From: an uncultured Duncaniella sp.
GTDB lineage: Bacteria > Bacteroidota > Bacteroidia > Bacteroidales > Muribaculaceae
Direction: 5' to 3'
DNA: 64,000 bases
NCBI GenBank assembly: GCA_910577255.1
Contig: CAJTMH010000003.1
Span: 248,001 to 312,000 of the forward strand
Part shown: piece by piece, positions 9,759 to 17,743 of the stretch
Layout: every line of letters begins with the position of its first letter
Numbering within the stretch: position 1 is the stretch's first letter
The notes under the pieces: model-generated
Databases searched by the model: none
Told to the model about the DNA's origin: nothing
What the model saw: the letters and a program-made list of their open reading frames with translations, nothing else
Made by a program: the position numbers and the translations under genes

Positions 9759-10457
9759 TTATTCGTCGCAGTCATAGTGGACATGATGGTGGCGGGAATG
9801 GCATTCGTGAAGTGAATGGTCGATTATGAGGTGCCGTGAGGCCATCCCTGCTATTGTCGACATCTCATGCGACACGAGTATCAAGGTGGTGTCTTTAGCC
9901 AATTCTGCTACGAGGTCATATAGATGATGCTCGAATTGCTTGTCTATGTAGCTGAGAGGTTCGTCAAGCACCAGGACTTTAGGCTGGGAGATTATGGCTC
10001 GGCCCAAGAGTGCGCGTTGCAGTTGCCCGCCGGACAGGTTGCCGATACTTTGGCCTGTGTGCGCTTCCAGTCCCATCAGGCCGATGGTCTCCTCTATGCG
10101 CCGCTTCTTTTCCTCTTGCGGTAGTTTCATGCCTATCAATCCTGAGGATATGACCTCCTGCACACTTATGGGGAAGCGCGAGTCTATCATGTTTTTCTGA
10201 GGCAGATAGCCTATAGGCAGATGCTTCACCTCGGTCCCGTTTTGGTAATATGTCACAGAGCCGCAGGTTGGTTTAAGCAGTCGCAGCAATATTCGCAGCA
10301 AGGTTGTCTTCCCTCCGCCGTTTGGTCCTGTGATAGCTATGAAATCACCCCGGCGCACGTCGAAGTTTATATCCTCGAGCACCATCCTGTTATCCCATCG
10401 CTGCGTCACACCTTGTAGCGATATTATCACATTGTCATTCACTTTTTTGGCAGTCAT
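9759..10457 (-). CDS. znuC: Zinc/manganese-type ABC transporter ATP-binding protein
   Basis: A 232-residue ABC ATPase with Walker A GPNGGGKTT, signature LSGGQLQR, Walker B VLVLDEP and the switch histidine in VSHE. The metal-uptake subclass is inferred from the adjacent ZnuA-like binding protein and from a histidine/cysteine-rich tail (HECHSRHHHVHYDCDE) that could bind zinc. Its ATG overlaps the upstream stop in an ATGA arrangement, so it is translationally coupled to the binding-protein gene. The expected membrane permease gene is not next to it: the following gene is the convergent ribBA. Confidence 0.85.
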   Translation of the reverse strand: MTAKKVNDNVIISLQGVTQRWDNRMVLEDINFDVRRGDFIAITGPNGGGKTTLLRILLRLLKPTCGSVTYYQNGTEVKHLPIGYLPQKNMIDSRFPISVQEVISSGLIGMKLPQEEKKRRIEETIGLMGLEAHTGQSIGNLSGGQLQRALLGRAIISQPKVLVLDEPLSYIDKQFEHHLYDLVAELAKDTTLILVSHEMSTIAGMASRHLIIDHSLHECHSRHHHVHYDCDE

Positions 10458-11320
10458 AGGGCATTGGCTATTTCTGTTATCTCTTTTTCCCAGTCGTAGG
10501 CCAGAGGGTTGATGTTTATCTCCCGGGCGTCGGTGTGGGTGTTTATCGCTTCTACCTGGCGGCTGTCAAAATCCTTCTGATAGAAAAACACATTGGCGCC
10601 ATGCTCTTTAGCGTGGTCTATTATCTCTTTCAGGTCGCTTATTGACATATCCTTATGCTCAGCGTTCCCTACCACTATCTGTTCGAGTCCGTAGTCACGG
10701 GCAAAGTAGCTTAGCGATGGGTGCCACACCATGAAGGCTGAGCCTCTTTTAGGTGCAAGCCTGGCAGTGATGACCTGATCGAGTGAGTCGAGCCGGTGGC
10801 TGAATCGTTCGTAGTTGCGTTGGTAATAATTTTTGTTTGCCGGATCTATCTCCACCATGGCGTCAAGCATATTCTTGGATATGATTTTGGCATTTTTAAC
10901 AGATGTCCATGTGTGGGGGTCGATGTCGGTATGAGTCACTCCGTCGTGAGAGTGGGTGCCAGTTATCGGTGTAATCCCTTCCGAGGTGTTGTAAATCGGC
11001 AGATCCGGATTCGATTGTTTTATCTTGTCCAGTAGGGCAGCCTCGAAACCGATGTGGCCCATGCGCAGATAACCCATTGATTTTTGCAGATTAAGCAGGT
11101 GGGTCACTGTGGGATCGTATGTCTCAGGATTGCTTCCGTTTGACAGGAGGCACCTTACTTCAACTCTGTCTCCTGTAATCTGTTCGAGTAGATATTTTTG
11201 CGGCTCGATGCTTACGGTCACCATCTTCGGGTCAGAAGGTGATGCGTTGCACGAGGCAAGAAGGCAGTGCAGAGTGATGAGCAAGGAGGCGAAGGCAGTT
11301 ATATAGGATGTCGATTTCAC
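10454..11320 (-). CDS. znuA: ZnuA-like metal-binding lipoprotein of an ABC transporter
   Basis: A cluster A-I solute-binding protein for zinc or manganese. It shows a lipoprotein signal ending LLASC, the family pattern SNGSNPETYDPT, a His-rich loop (GTHSHDGVTHTDIDPHTW) with DPHTW, and the C-terminal HPSLSYFARDYGL and FYQKDFDSRQVEAI segments. The frame is open to an ATG at 11410, but that would put some 30 residues before the signal peptide and upstream of a -7 promoter element at 11339-11346. I therefore favour the GTG at 11320 (288 residues). The stop overlaps the znuC ATG. Confidence 0.8.
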   Translation of the reverse strand: MKSTSYITAFASLLITLHCLLASCNASPSDPKMVTVSIEPQKYLLEQITGDRVEVRCLLSNGSNPETYDPTVTHLLNLQKSMGYLRMGHIGFEAALLDKIKQSNPDLPIYNTSEGITPITGTHSHDGVTHTDIDPHTWTSVKNAKIISKNMLDAMVEIDPANKNYYQRNYERFSHRLDSLDQVITARLAPKRGSAFMVWHPSLSYFARDYGLEQIVVGNAEHKDMSISDLKEIIDHAKEHGANVFFYQKDFDSRQVEAINTHTDAREININPLAYDWEKEITEIANAL

Positions 11321-11338
11321 GTCAGTCAGATATTTTTG

Positions 11339-11346
11339 CAAAAGTA
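11339..11346 (-). promoter_or_regulatory. Candidate -7 promoter element for znuA-znuC
   Basis: On the - strand this reads TACTTTTG, matching TAnnTTTG. It would give a leader of only about a dozen bases before the GTG start, which supports that start choice. Confidence 0.55.
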
Positions 11347-11440
11347 AGGATTTTTTAGCTATTATGGCTATGCAGGCTTGATATTTTGGCAAAATGTAGC
11401 CTAAATCCAACTAAAATCAACGCTATGGCTACCCCGAAGG

Positions 11441-11470
11441 TTGTCCAATGAGAAAAATTTACTAACTTTG
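11441..11470 (+). promoter_or_regulatory. Bacteroidetes-type promoter of glyS
   Basis: TTG (11441-11443), a 19-base spacer and TAACTTTG (11463-11470) fit the -33/-7 consensus well. The glyS ATG lies 58 bases downstream. Confidence 0.75.
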
Positions 11471-11528
11471 CAACTTCTAATATACTGTCGAAGTCTAAAA
11501 TTTTATCGAGACATATTAATCAATAACA

Positions 11529-13073
11529 ATGGCAACACAAGAAGACGTTTTTAAGAAAATCGTAAGCCACGCCAAGGAGTATGGCTTCGTGTTTCAATCA
11601 AGCGAAATATATGATGGCCTGTCAGCTGTCTATGACTACGGTCAGAACGGCGTAGAGCTTAAGAATAATATCAAGCGCTACTGGTGGGATTCAATGACCC
11701 TCCTGCATGAGAACATTGTCGGTATTGATTCGGCTATCTTCATGCACCCTACCATCTGGAAGGCTTCCGGTCATGTGGATGCGTTCAATGACCCCTTGAT
11801 TGACAACAAGGATTCAAAGAAACGTTATCGTGCCGATGTGCTCATCGAGGATCAGATTGCCAAAATCGACGAGAAGATTGATAAGGAAGTGGCTAAGGCT
11901 GCCAAACGTTTCGGCGAGAGCTTTGATGAGGCGATGTTCCGTGAAACCAATCCCAGGGTTCTCGAACACAAGGCTAAACGTGACGCTCTGCACGAACGCT
12001 TCTCAAAAGCGATGAACGACGGTGATCTTGACGAGCTTCGCCAGATTATTATTGACGAGGAGATTGTATGTCCTATCTCCGGTACAAAGAACTGGACTGA
12101 GGTCCGTCAATTCAACCTCATGTTCAAGACCGAGATGGGTTCTACCGCCGATGGCGCCATGACTGTATATCTCCGTCCCGAGACTGCACAGGGTATATTT
12201 GTGAACTACCTCAATGTCCAGAAGACCGGCCGTATGCGTATCCCCTTCGGCATTGCGCAGATTGGCAAGGCATTCCGCAATGAGATCGTGGCCCGCCAGT
12301 TCATATTCCGTATGCGCGAGTTCGAGCAGATGGAGATGCAGTTCTTCGTTCGTCCTGGCACAGAGATGGAATGGTTCGGCCGCTGGAAGGAGTTCCGTCT
12401 CCGTTGGCACAAGGCTCTTGGTCTCGGTGATGAAAAATATCGTTACCACGACCACGAAAAGCTCGCCCACTATGCAAACGCTGCTACCGATATAGAATTC
12501 CAGATGCCATTTGGATTCAAGGAAGTGGAAGGTATCCACTCCCGTACCAACTTTGACCTCTCGCAGCATGAGAAATTCTCAGGTAAGAAGATTCAGTACT
12601 TCGACCCTGAACTCAACGAGAGCTACACCCCCTATGTCATCGAGACATCTATCGGCGTTGACCGTATGGTGCTCAGCGTGCTCTGTTCGTCTTACGAGGA
12701 GCAGGAACTCGAAGGTGGCGACAAGCGCGTGGTGCTTCACCTTCCCGCTCCGCTTGCCCCCGTGAAGTGTGCTGTCATGCCTCTCGTCCGCAAGGATGGG
12801 CTGCCTGAAAAGGCTCGTGAGATTGTCAATGACCTCAAGTTTGACTTCTCGACCCACTATGAGGAGAAAGACTCCATTGGCAAGCGCTACCGCCGTCAGG
12901 ATGCCATAGGCACACCGTTCTGTATCACGGTTGACCACCAGACTCTTGAGGACAACACTGTGACTCTCCGTGAGCGTGACTCTATGGCTCAGACACGTGT
13001 GAGCGTGGATGACCTGCACCGAATCATCCACAAGGAGGTGTCACTTAATGCATTGCTCCGCAAATTAGGTTAA
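11529..13073 (+). CDS. glyS: Glycyl-tRNA synthetase (homodimeric class II)
   Basis: A 514-residue enzyme charging tRNA-Gly, of the single-chain alpha2 type used by Bacteroidetes. The class II motifs are clear: the YGQNGVELKNNIKRYWW start, FRNEIVARQFIFRMREFEQ as motif 2, and ETSIGVDRMVLSVL as motif 3. The anticodon-binding domain (LPLRKDG-like start, PAPLAPVKCAVMPL) spans about residues 405-510. It has its own promoter and a hairpin after the stop, so it is probably monocistronic. Confidence 0.96.
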   Translation: MATQEDVFKKIVSHAKEYGFVFQSSEIYDGLSAVYDYGQNGVELKNNIKRYWWDSMTLLHENIVGIDSAIFMHPTIWKASGHVDAFNDPLIDNKDSKKRYRADVLIEDQIAKIDEKIDKEVAKAAKRFGESFDEAMFRETNPRVLEHKAKRDALHERFSKAMNDGDLDELRQIIIDEEIVCPISGTKNWTEVRQFNLMFKTEMGSTADGAMTVYLRPETAQGIFVNYLNVQKTGRMRIPFGIAQIGKAFRNEIVARQFIFRMREFEQMEMQFFVRPGTEMEWFGRWKEFRLRWHKALGLGDEKYRYHDHEKLAHYANAATDIEFQMPFGFKEVEGIHSRTNFDLSQHEKFSGKKIQYFDPELNESYTPYVIETSIGVDRMVLSVLCSSYEEQELEGGDKRVVLHLPAPLAPVKCAVMPLVRKDGLPEKAREIVNDLKFDFSTHYEEKDSIGKRYRRQDAIGTPFCITVDHQTLEDNTVTLRERDSMAQTRVSVDDLHRIIHKEVSLNALLRKLG

Positions 13074-13087
13074 TCCGCCCATATTGT

Positions 13088-13131
13088 CCGTAGAACCATC
13101 AAGGTCGTTCCGGCCACTGATGGTTCTACGG
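13088..13131 (+). terminator. Hairpin after glyS (terminator-like, no T-run)
   Basis: A 14-base-pair perfect stem (13088-13101 with 13118-13131) follows glyS by 15 bases. It lacks a T-run, so it may be a weak terminator or an RNA 3'-end stabiliser. Confidence 0.5.
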
Positions 13132-13169
13132 CAACTATTATAATCTATCGAAAACTCTTTCTCCAGAAA

Positions 13170-13748
13170 ATGAAAATCAGAAAACTATTACTCCTGGTTG
13201 TGGCTATGATGCCTTTCTTCACCTCATGCAATTATAATTCGCTTGTTGAGAAGAAGCAGACTGTGGAGCAGTCATGGGCTGAGGTCCAGAACCAGTATCA
13301 GCGTCGTGCCGATTTGATTCCGAACCTTGTGGCTACCGTCAAGGGATATGCCGAACACGAGAGCGAGACCTTTGAAAAGGTTACGCAGGCTCGTGCCGCA
13401 GCTACCTCGGTGAATATCAATGCTGAGGACCTTAATGAGGAGACACTTGCAAAGTTTCAGGCTGCCCAAAACGAACTTACAGGAGCGTTGAAGTCGCTTC
13501 TCGCTGTCAGTGAAGCTTATCCCGACCTGAAGGCAAACGAGAATTTCCGAGACTTGCAAGTGCAGCTTGAGGGCACGGAAAACCGTATCGCTACCGCTCG
13601 TACACGCTACACCCAAAGTGTGGCCGAATATAACACATCAATTAAAAAATTCCCCACTAATATTTACGCAGGTTGGTTCGGATTTGAAACTGAACCCCAG
13701 TTCAAAGCTGACGAATCGGCCCAACGTGCCCCGGAGGTGAAATTCTGA
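13170..13748 (+). CDS. LemA family lipoprotein
   Basis: A 192-residue protein with a lipoprotein signal (MPFFTSC, Cys20) and the LemA helical core, including WAEVQNQYQRRADLIPNLV, the KGYAEHE turn and ENRIATARTRYTQSVAEYN. LemA proteins are membrane-tethered four-helix bundles of poorly known function. The next gene, an FKBP lipoprotein, begins two bases after the stop, so the two are likely cotranslated envelope proteins. Confidence 0.9.
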   Translation: MKIRKLLLLVVAMMPFFTSCNYNSLVEKKQTVEQSWAEVQNQYQRRADLIPNLVATVKGYAEHESETFEKVTQARAAATSVNINAEDLNEETLAKFQAAQNELTGALKSLLAVSEAYPDLKANENFRDLQVQLEGTENRIATARTRYTQSVAEYNTSIKKFPTNIYAGWFGFETEPQFKADESAQRAPEVKF

Positions 13749-13750
13749 TT

Positions 13751-14311
13751 ATGAACAGATTATTAAAATCAATATTTGTCTGCCTTTGCGGCTTTGTTGC
13801 CGTGACATCATGTAACGAAGACGACGAGGATGCATGGGATTCCTATAAGGATTGGCGTGAGGCCAACGTGGCATTCTTCAACGAGCAGAAGTACACTATG
13901 ACGGCCGAAGGCACTAACTACTACCAGACTCTTTCGCCGGTATGGAATCCGTCGGCCCAGGTGCTGATACGTTATCTTAACGACCGCAAACTGACAGAGG
14001 GTAATTTATCACCGTTGCTTACATCGACCGTTGACGTAAAGTATATCGGTAGGATGTATGACGGCGTTAAGTTTGACTCCTCCTACAATCTTCGCACAAA
14101 TGGTGACAGCATCTTCCGTACCACGCCTTCGTCAGTGGTGCAGGGCTGGACCATCGCGCTTCTCAATATGCGAGTGGGCGACAGTGTGGAGGTGGTGATA
14201 CCCTATGGTCTCGGCTACGGAGGTACAAGCACTGGCCTCATCAAGCCTTATTCGACTTTGATTTTCAACATGAAACTTGTGGATATACCTTACTACGAGG
14301 TGCGTCCTTAA
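13751..14311 (+). CDS. FKBP-type peptidyl-prolyl cis-trans isomerase lipoprotein
   Basis: A 186-residue protein with a lipoprotein signal (VAVTSC, Cys21) and an acidic linker after the Cys (NEDDEDAWD), a feature of surface-exported Bacteroidetes lipoproteins. The FKBP domain covers about 85-182: VDVKYIGRMYDGVKFDSSY, VVQGWTIALLNMRVGDSVEVVIP, YGLGYGG and the final FNMKLVDI strand. It probably acts on proline bonds of envelope proteins. It sits between the LemA gene and tgt. Confidence 0.88.
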   Translation: MNRLLKSIFVCLCGFVAVTSCNEDDEDAWDSYKDWREANVAFFNEQKYTMTAEGTNYYQTLSPVWNPSAQVLIRYLNDRKLTEGNLSPLLTSTVDVKYIGRMYDGVKFDSSYNLRTNGDSIFRTTPSSVVQGWTIALLNMRVGDSVEVVIPYGLGYGGTSTGLIKPYSTLIFNMKLVDIPYYEVRP

Positions 14312-14344
14312 TCCTTACTTGTTTTCCCGAATTCTGTCAGAGAG

Positions 14345-15475
14345 ATGGATTTTGAATTACAGGCAACCGCCGAAGGCACAAATGCACGTGCCGGGCTCAT
14401 CACTACGGATCACGGTACCATAGAGACCCCCATATTTATGCCGGTGGGTACACTTGGCAGCGTCAAGGCCGTGCATCAGCATGAATTGCGTGATGACATC
14501 AAGGCTCAGATAATACTCGGCAATACATATCATCTATATCTCCGTCCGGGCATTGATGTGCTTGAGAAGGCTGGGGGATTGCATAAATTCAACGGATGGG
14601 AACGCCCTATCCTCACTGATAGCGGTGGCTTTCAGGTGTTCTCCCTGTCGTCCAACCGTAAGCTCACCGAGGAGGGAGCGCATTTCCGTTCGCATATTGA
14701 CGGCTCGAAGCATCTGTTCACACCTGAGAGTGTGGTGGATATAGAGCGTTCGATTGGTGCCGATATCATGATGGCACTTGACGAGTGCCCGCCTGGTACC
14801 GCTGACTATTCGTATGCCAGGAAGTCGCTTGACCTCACTCAGCGCTGGCTTAAACGCGGGTGGAAGCGCTATAAGGAGACTGAGGGAAAGTATGGCTACA
14901 ATCAGGCTTATTTCCCCATTGTTCAGGGTGTGGTTTATCCCGAACTGCGTCGTGAGGCTGCGAAATTCGTGGCTGATTTCGGTGCCGACGGTAATGCCAT
15001 CGGAGGTTTGGCAGTGGGTGAACCCACTGAAGTGATGTATGACATGATTGAAGTGGTCAACGAAATCCTTCCGACCGACAAACCTCGTTATCTTATGGGT
15101 GTAGGCACTCCGGCTAACATCCTTGAGGCTATTGACCGAGGTGTCGATATGATGGACTGTGTCATGCCGACGCGCAATGGCCGCAATGGCATGCTCTTCA
15201 CTCGCCACGGCATAATGAACATGCGCAACCGCAAATGGGCCGATGATTTTTCTCCTATCCAGGAGGATGGCCCGAGTTATGTTGACCATGTTTATTCGAA
15301 AGCCTATCTGCGTCATCTTTTCATCGCCGATGAGATTCTGGCCATGCAGATTGCGTCAATCCATAACCTTGCATTTTATCTCTGGCTCGTGGGTGAGGCC
15401 CGGCGTCATATAATCGCCGGTGATTTCAAAGCTTGGAAGACAGAGATGGTGGAATGTGTTACAAGAAGATTATGA
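14345..15475 (+). CDS. tgt: Queuine/preQ1 tRNA-guanine transglycosylase
   Basis: This enzyme exchanges guanine-34 of tRNAs with GUN anticodons for preQ1. The 376-residue protein keeps Asp92 in LTDSGGFQVFSL, the substrate loop GGLAVGEP (220-227), and the nucleophile motif VDMMDCVMPTRNGRNG (Asp271). The zinc motif CxCxxC, present in E. coli and Zymomonas Tgt just before SRAYLHHL, is absent here: the matching stretch, residues 305-318, has no Cys. The downstream His340 (IASIHNLAFY) remains. queE and queD lie at 51.5-52.4 kb. The stop overlaps the next ATG (ATGA). Confidence 0.94.
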   Translation: MDFELQATAEGTNARAGLITTDHGTIETPIFMPVGTLGSVKAVHQHELRDDIKAQIILGNTYHLYLRPGIDVLEKAGGLHKFNGWERPILTDSGGFQVFSLSSNRKLTEEGAHFRSHIDGSKHLFTPESVVDIERSIGADIMMALDECPPGTADYSYARKSLDLTQRWLKRGWKRYKETEGKYGYNQAYFPIVQGVVYPELRREAAKFVADFGADGNAIGGLAVGEPTEVMYDMIEVVNEILPTDKPRYLMGVGTPANILEAIDRGVDMMDCVMPTRNGRNGMLFTRHGIMNMRNRKWADDFSPIQEDGPSYVDHVYSKAYLRHLFIADEILAMQIASIHNLAFYLWLVGEARRHIIAGDFKAWKTEMVECVTRRL

Positions 15476-16542
15476 AAATTCTTGACTGGTACATAATAAG
15501 GAAGTTTCTCGGGACATATCTGTTTGCCATCGCGTTGATTTTGGCTATTACGATAATGTTTGACATCAACGAGAAACTTGATGCTTTCCTGAAAGCGCCG
15601 TTAAAGGCCACGGTGTTTGATTATTTTGTCAACTTCCTCCCTTATTTTGCCAACCAGTTTAGTCCGCTGTTCACCTTTATAGCGGTGATATTTTTCACAT
15701 CCAAACTCGCCGACAATTCCGAGATCATAGCCATGCTATCGACCGGCATGAGCTATAGGAGGTTGCTGCGTCCATATCTGGTGAGCGCCACCGTGATAGC
15801 AGCCGTGACCTATATTCTCAGCGCCTATATTATCCCTCCGGCCAATGTGAAGCGAATCGACTACACCAACACTTATGTGAAGAATAAGCGTGTGGATTAT
15901 GGCACGAATATTCAGCTGCAGGTGGCAAAGGGTGAGATTGCCTATATGGCGCGGTTTGACAATACGCAGAAGACAGGTTACAAGTTCTCGCTGGAATCAT
16001 TTGAGGATAAGAAACTGGTGTCACGTCTCACGGCACAATCAATCCGTTGGGACACTTTGCACAACTGGACTGTGCGTGACTACATGATACGCGACTTTGA
16101 CGGTCAGCGTGAGCGCATCAGGCGAGGGACACGTCTTGATACCGTGATACCAATTGAGCCGCGTGATTTCCTGATTTCAAAAAATGACCATGAAACCATG
16201 ACTTCTCCTGACCTACGCGAGTACATCGCCCGCCAGAAAGAGAGAGGTGTGGCCAATATTAAGTCGTTTGAGATTGAAAATTACAAGCGTTATGCCATGA
16301 CTGCTGCGGCATTCATCCTTACGGTGATAGGTATGTCGCTTTCGTCACGTAAAGTGAAGGGGGGCATGGGTGTGAATATTGGTATCGGGCTTGTATTGAG
16401 TTTCAGCTACATCCTTTTCATGACGGTTACGTCCACCTTTGCCGTTTCGGGTTATACATCTCCGATGGTGGCGATGTGGATACCGAATATACTCTATACG
16501 ATCATAGCAGTGGTGCTGTATTATAAGGCATCACACCATTGA
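15472..16542 (+). CDS. LptF/LptG (YjgP/YjgQ) family LPS-export permease, standard length
   Basis: A 356-residue membrane protein of the LPS transporter permease family, with an N-terminal membrane helix after MKILDWYIIRKFLGTYLF, the conserved NSEIIAMLSTGMSYRRLLRP coupling segment, a periplasmic jellyroll and three C-terminal membrane helices. The start at 15472 is preferred over 15433 because it aligns with the family start and overlaps the tgt stop in an ATGA arrangement. With the longer relative at 6.5 kb this supplies both permease subunits expected for an LptBFG exporter. Confidence 0.88.
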   Translation: MKILDWYIIRKFLGTYLFAIALILAITIMFDINEKLDAFLKAPLKATVFDYFVNFLPYFANQFSPLFTFIAVIFFTSKLADNSEIIAMLSTGMSYRRLLRPYLVSATVIAAVTYILSAYIIPPANVKRIDYTNTYVKNKRVDYGTNIQLQVAKGEIAYMARFDNTQKTGYKFSLESFEDKKLVSRLTAQSIRWDTLHNWTVRDYMIRDFDGQRERIRRGTRLDTVIPIEPRDFLISKNDHETMTSPDLREYIARQKERGVANIKSFEIENYKRYAMTAAAFILTVIGMSLSSRKVKGGMGVNIGIGLVLSFSYILFMTVTSTFAVSGYTSPMVAMWIPNILYTIIAVVLYYKASHH

Positions 16543-16562
16543 TCTGAATAATCTTTTGCATA

Positions 16563-16615
16563 CCAACAAGCCGCCGGCATGAGATGATGATTCTCTCATG
16601 CCGGCGGCTTGTTGG
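16563..16615. terminator. Perfect 22-bp inverted repeat between convergent genes (bidirectional terminator)
   Basis: Positions 16563-16584 pair exactly with 16594-16615 around a 9-base loop. The repeat lies between the + strand permease and the - strand Asn-rich protein. Neither side has a long T-run. Confidence 0.65.
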
Positions 16616-16627
16616 CAGTAATCAATT

Positions 16628-17608
16628 TTATAATCCGAATGTGAGGGTGGTGAGATAGCGGAGAGCTCCACCTGCCACATTGCTTGCACCGAAACTGAGC
16701 GTGATGTAACCATTGTTGCCCCCAAACCAGGTGGCTACACCGTTATTCCTTGATATCGGGGCGCCATAGGTGGCTACAAGGGTGTTGTAGACGGAGTTGT
16801 AGCGACCCATGTCATAATAAGGTGATGCATAATAGAACGAAGAAGCATCAAAGCCGTTTGTTCCATAATAGAGTGCAGCATCGGTCCAGATATAATTCAG
16901 GGCGTTGACATTGCGGAGATACACTACATCATTGGCATAACCGTCGACGGTATAACCTGAGTTATATAGATAGTCCAATGACAAGCCAAGTGTCGTTCCG
17001 AAGGTCAATCCGAGAATACCGCGTACCACCGGTAGACCACGGCGAGGACGCCACTGCGGAGGAGGGGTAGGGCGATAGTGAGGCCTATGCATAATCGGAC
17101 GGTAGGGGCGCGACGGAGGGGCAAGATGAGTTGGACGGTGTGCGGGACGATTGTTCCCTATTCCTGGGCGCAGATTTCCTCCTGGACGGTTGTTATTGTT
17201 GTTACCCGGTCTGTTGCCGTTGTTGTGGTTGTTTCCTGGGCGGTTGTTATTGTTGTTGCCCGGTCTATTGCCGTTATTGTGGTTGTTTCCTGGACGGTTG
17301 TTATTGTTGTTGCCTGGCCGGTTGCCGTTGTTGTGGTTGTTTCCTGGACGATTGTTATTGTTTGTGTTTGGCTTGGTTCCGGTATTAGGGCGTGAAGTCG
17401 TACCATGGCTACCGTTAGTCGGGCGGCTTGATGAGCCCTGATGACGTCCAGAGGATGGGCGTGAAGAACCTTCCGTGCGATTCCTGGCCTGTGACGTACG
17501 CTCGCTGCGGCCATTCGAACCCGAGTGGCGACCTTGGGCTGCGATAGATGGTGTGCAGAGTGATACACAGAGGAGAAGCGATGCGATGGTCTGTACTAAT
17601 TTTCTCAT
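16628..17608 (-). CDS. Exported Asn/Pro/Gly-repeat protein of unknown function
   Basis: A 326-residue protein with a signal peptide (about 1-24, SIAA-Q), then a Ser/Arg/Gly-rich stretch (25-80), a low-complexity tract of repeating NRPGNNHNNG and NRPGNNNN (about 80-145), a Pro/Arg/His-rich linker and a C-terminal domain (about 195-326) with many Tyr/Asn/Gly. The repeat tract is three exact-length 54-base DNA units. The C-terminal region resembles exported domains of unknown role. I do not recognise a family and assign no function. A large strong inverted repeat ends the gene. Confidence 0.8.
   Translation of the reverse strand: MRKLVQTIASLLLCVSLCTPSIAAQGRHSGSNGRSERTSQARNRTEGSSRPSSGRHQGSSSRPTNGSHGTTSRPNTGTKPNTNNNNRPGNNHNNGNRPGNNNNNRPGNNHNNGNRPGNNNNNRPGNNHNNGNRPGNNNNNRPGGNLRPGIGNNRPAHRPTHLAPPSRPYRPIMHRPHYRPTPPPQWRPRRGLPVVRGILGLTFGTTLGLSLDYLYNSGYTVDGYANDVVYLRNVNALNYIWTDAALYYGTNGFDASSFYYASPYYDMGRYNSVYNTLVATYGAPISRNNGVATWFGGNNGYITLSFGASNVAGGALRYLTTLTFGL
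17187..17348. repeat. Three tandem 54-bp units encoding an 18-residue Asn-rich repeat
   Basis: Units start at 17187, 17241 and 17295, with a partial fourth from 17349. They are nearly identical in DNA and encode NRPGNNHNNGNRPGNNNN. The constant unit length suggests copy number can vary by slippage or recombination without breaking the frame. Confidence 0.9.
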
Positions 17609-17673
17609 GATGCGGACAGTTATGAGTTAGACATTTTGGAAGGGTGAGGAGTTATATGTATATTACTTAGAGT

Positions 17674-17701
17674 AAAAATGCGGCCTAAGGTTTAGGCCGC
17701 A
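17674..17701 (-). terminator. Intrinsic terminator of the thiL/radical SAM transcript
   Basis: On the - strand TGCGGCCTAA, a 3-base loop and TTAGGCCGCA are followed by TTTTT. It lies 43 bases after the radical SAM stop. Confidence 0.85.
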
Positions 17702-17743
17702 CTTATGAAAATAACTGTTAATAAGTCTAAAAGGTTCGGTATA

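Noticed and set aside
14534..15316. 260-residue open frame antisense to tgt
   Set aside because: Long only because of codon bias in tgt; composition is unlike a real protein and no promoter or motif supports it.
17187..17348. Regularly spaced repeats that could look like a short CRISPR array
   Set aside because: The units are contiguous with no unique spacers, lie inside an open frame and encode a regular Asn-rich peptide repeat.
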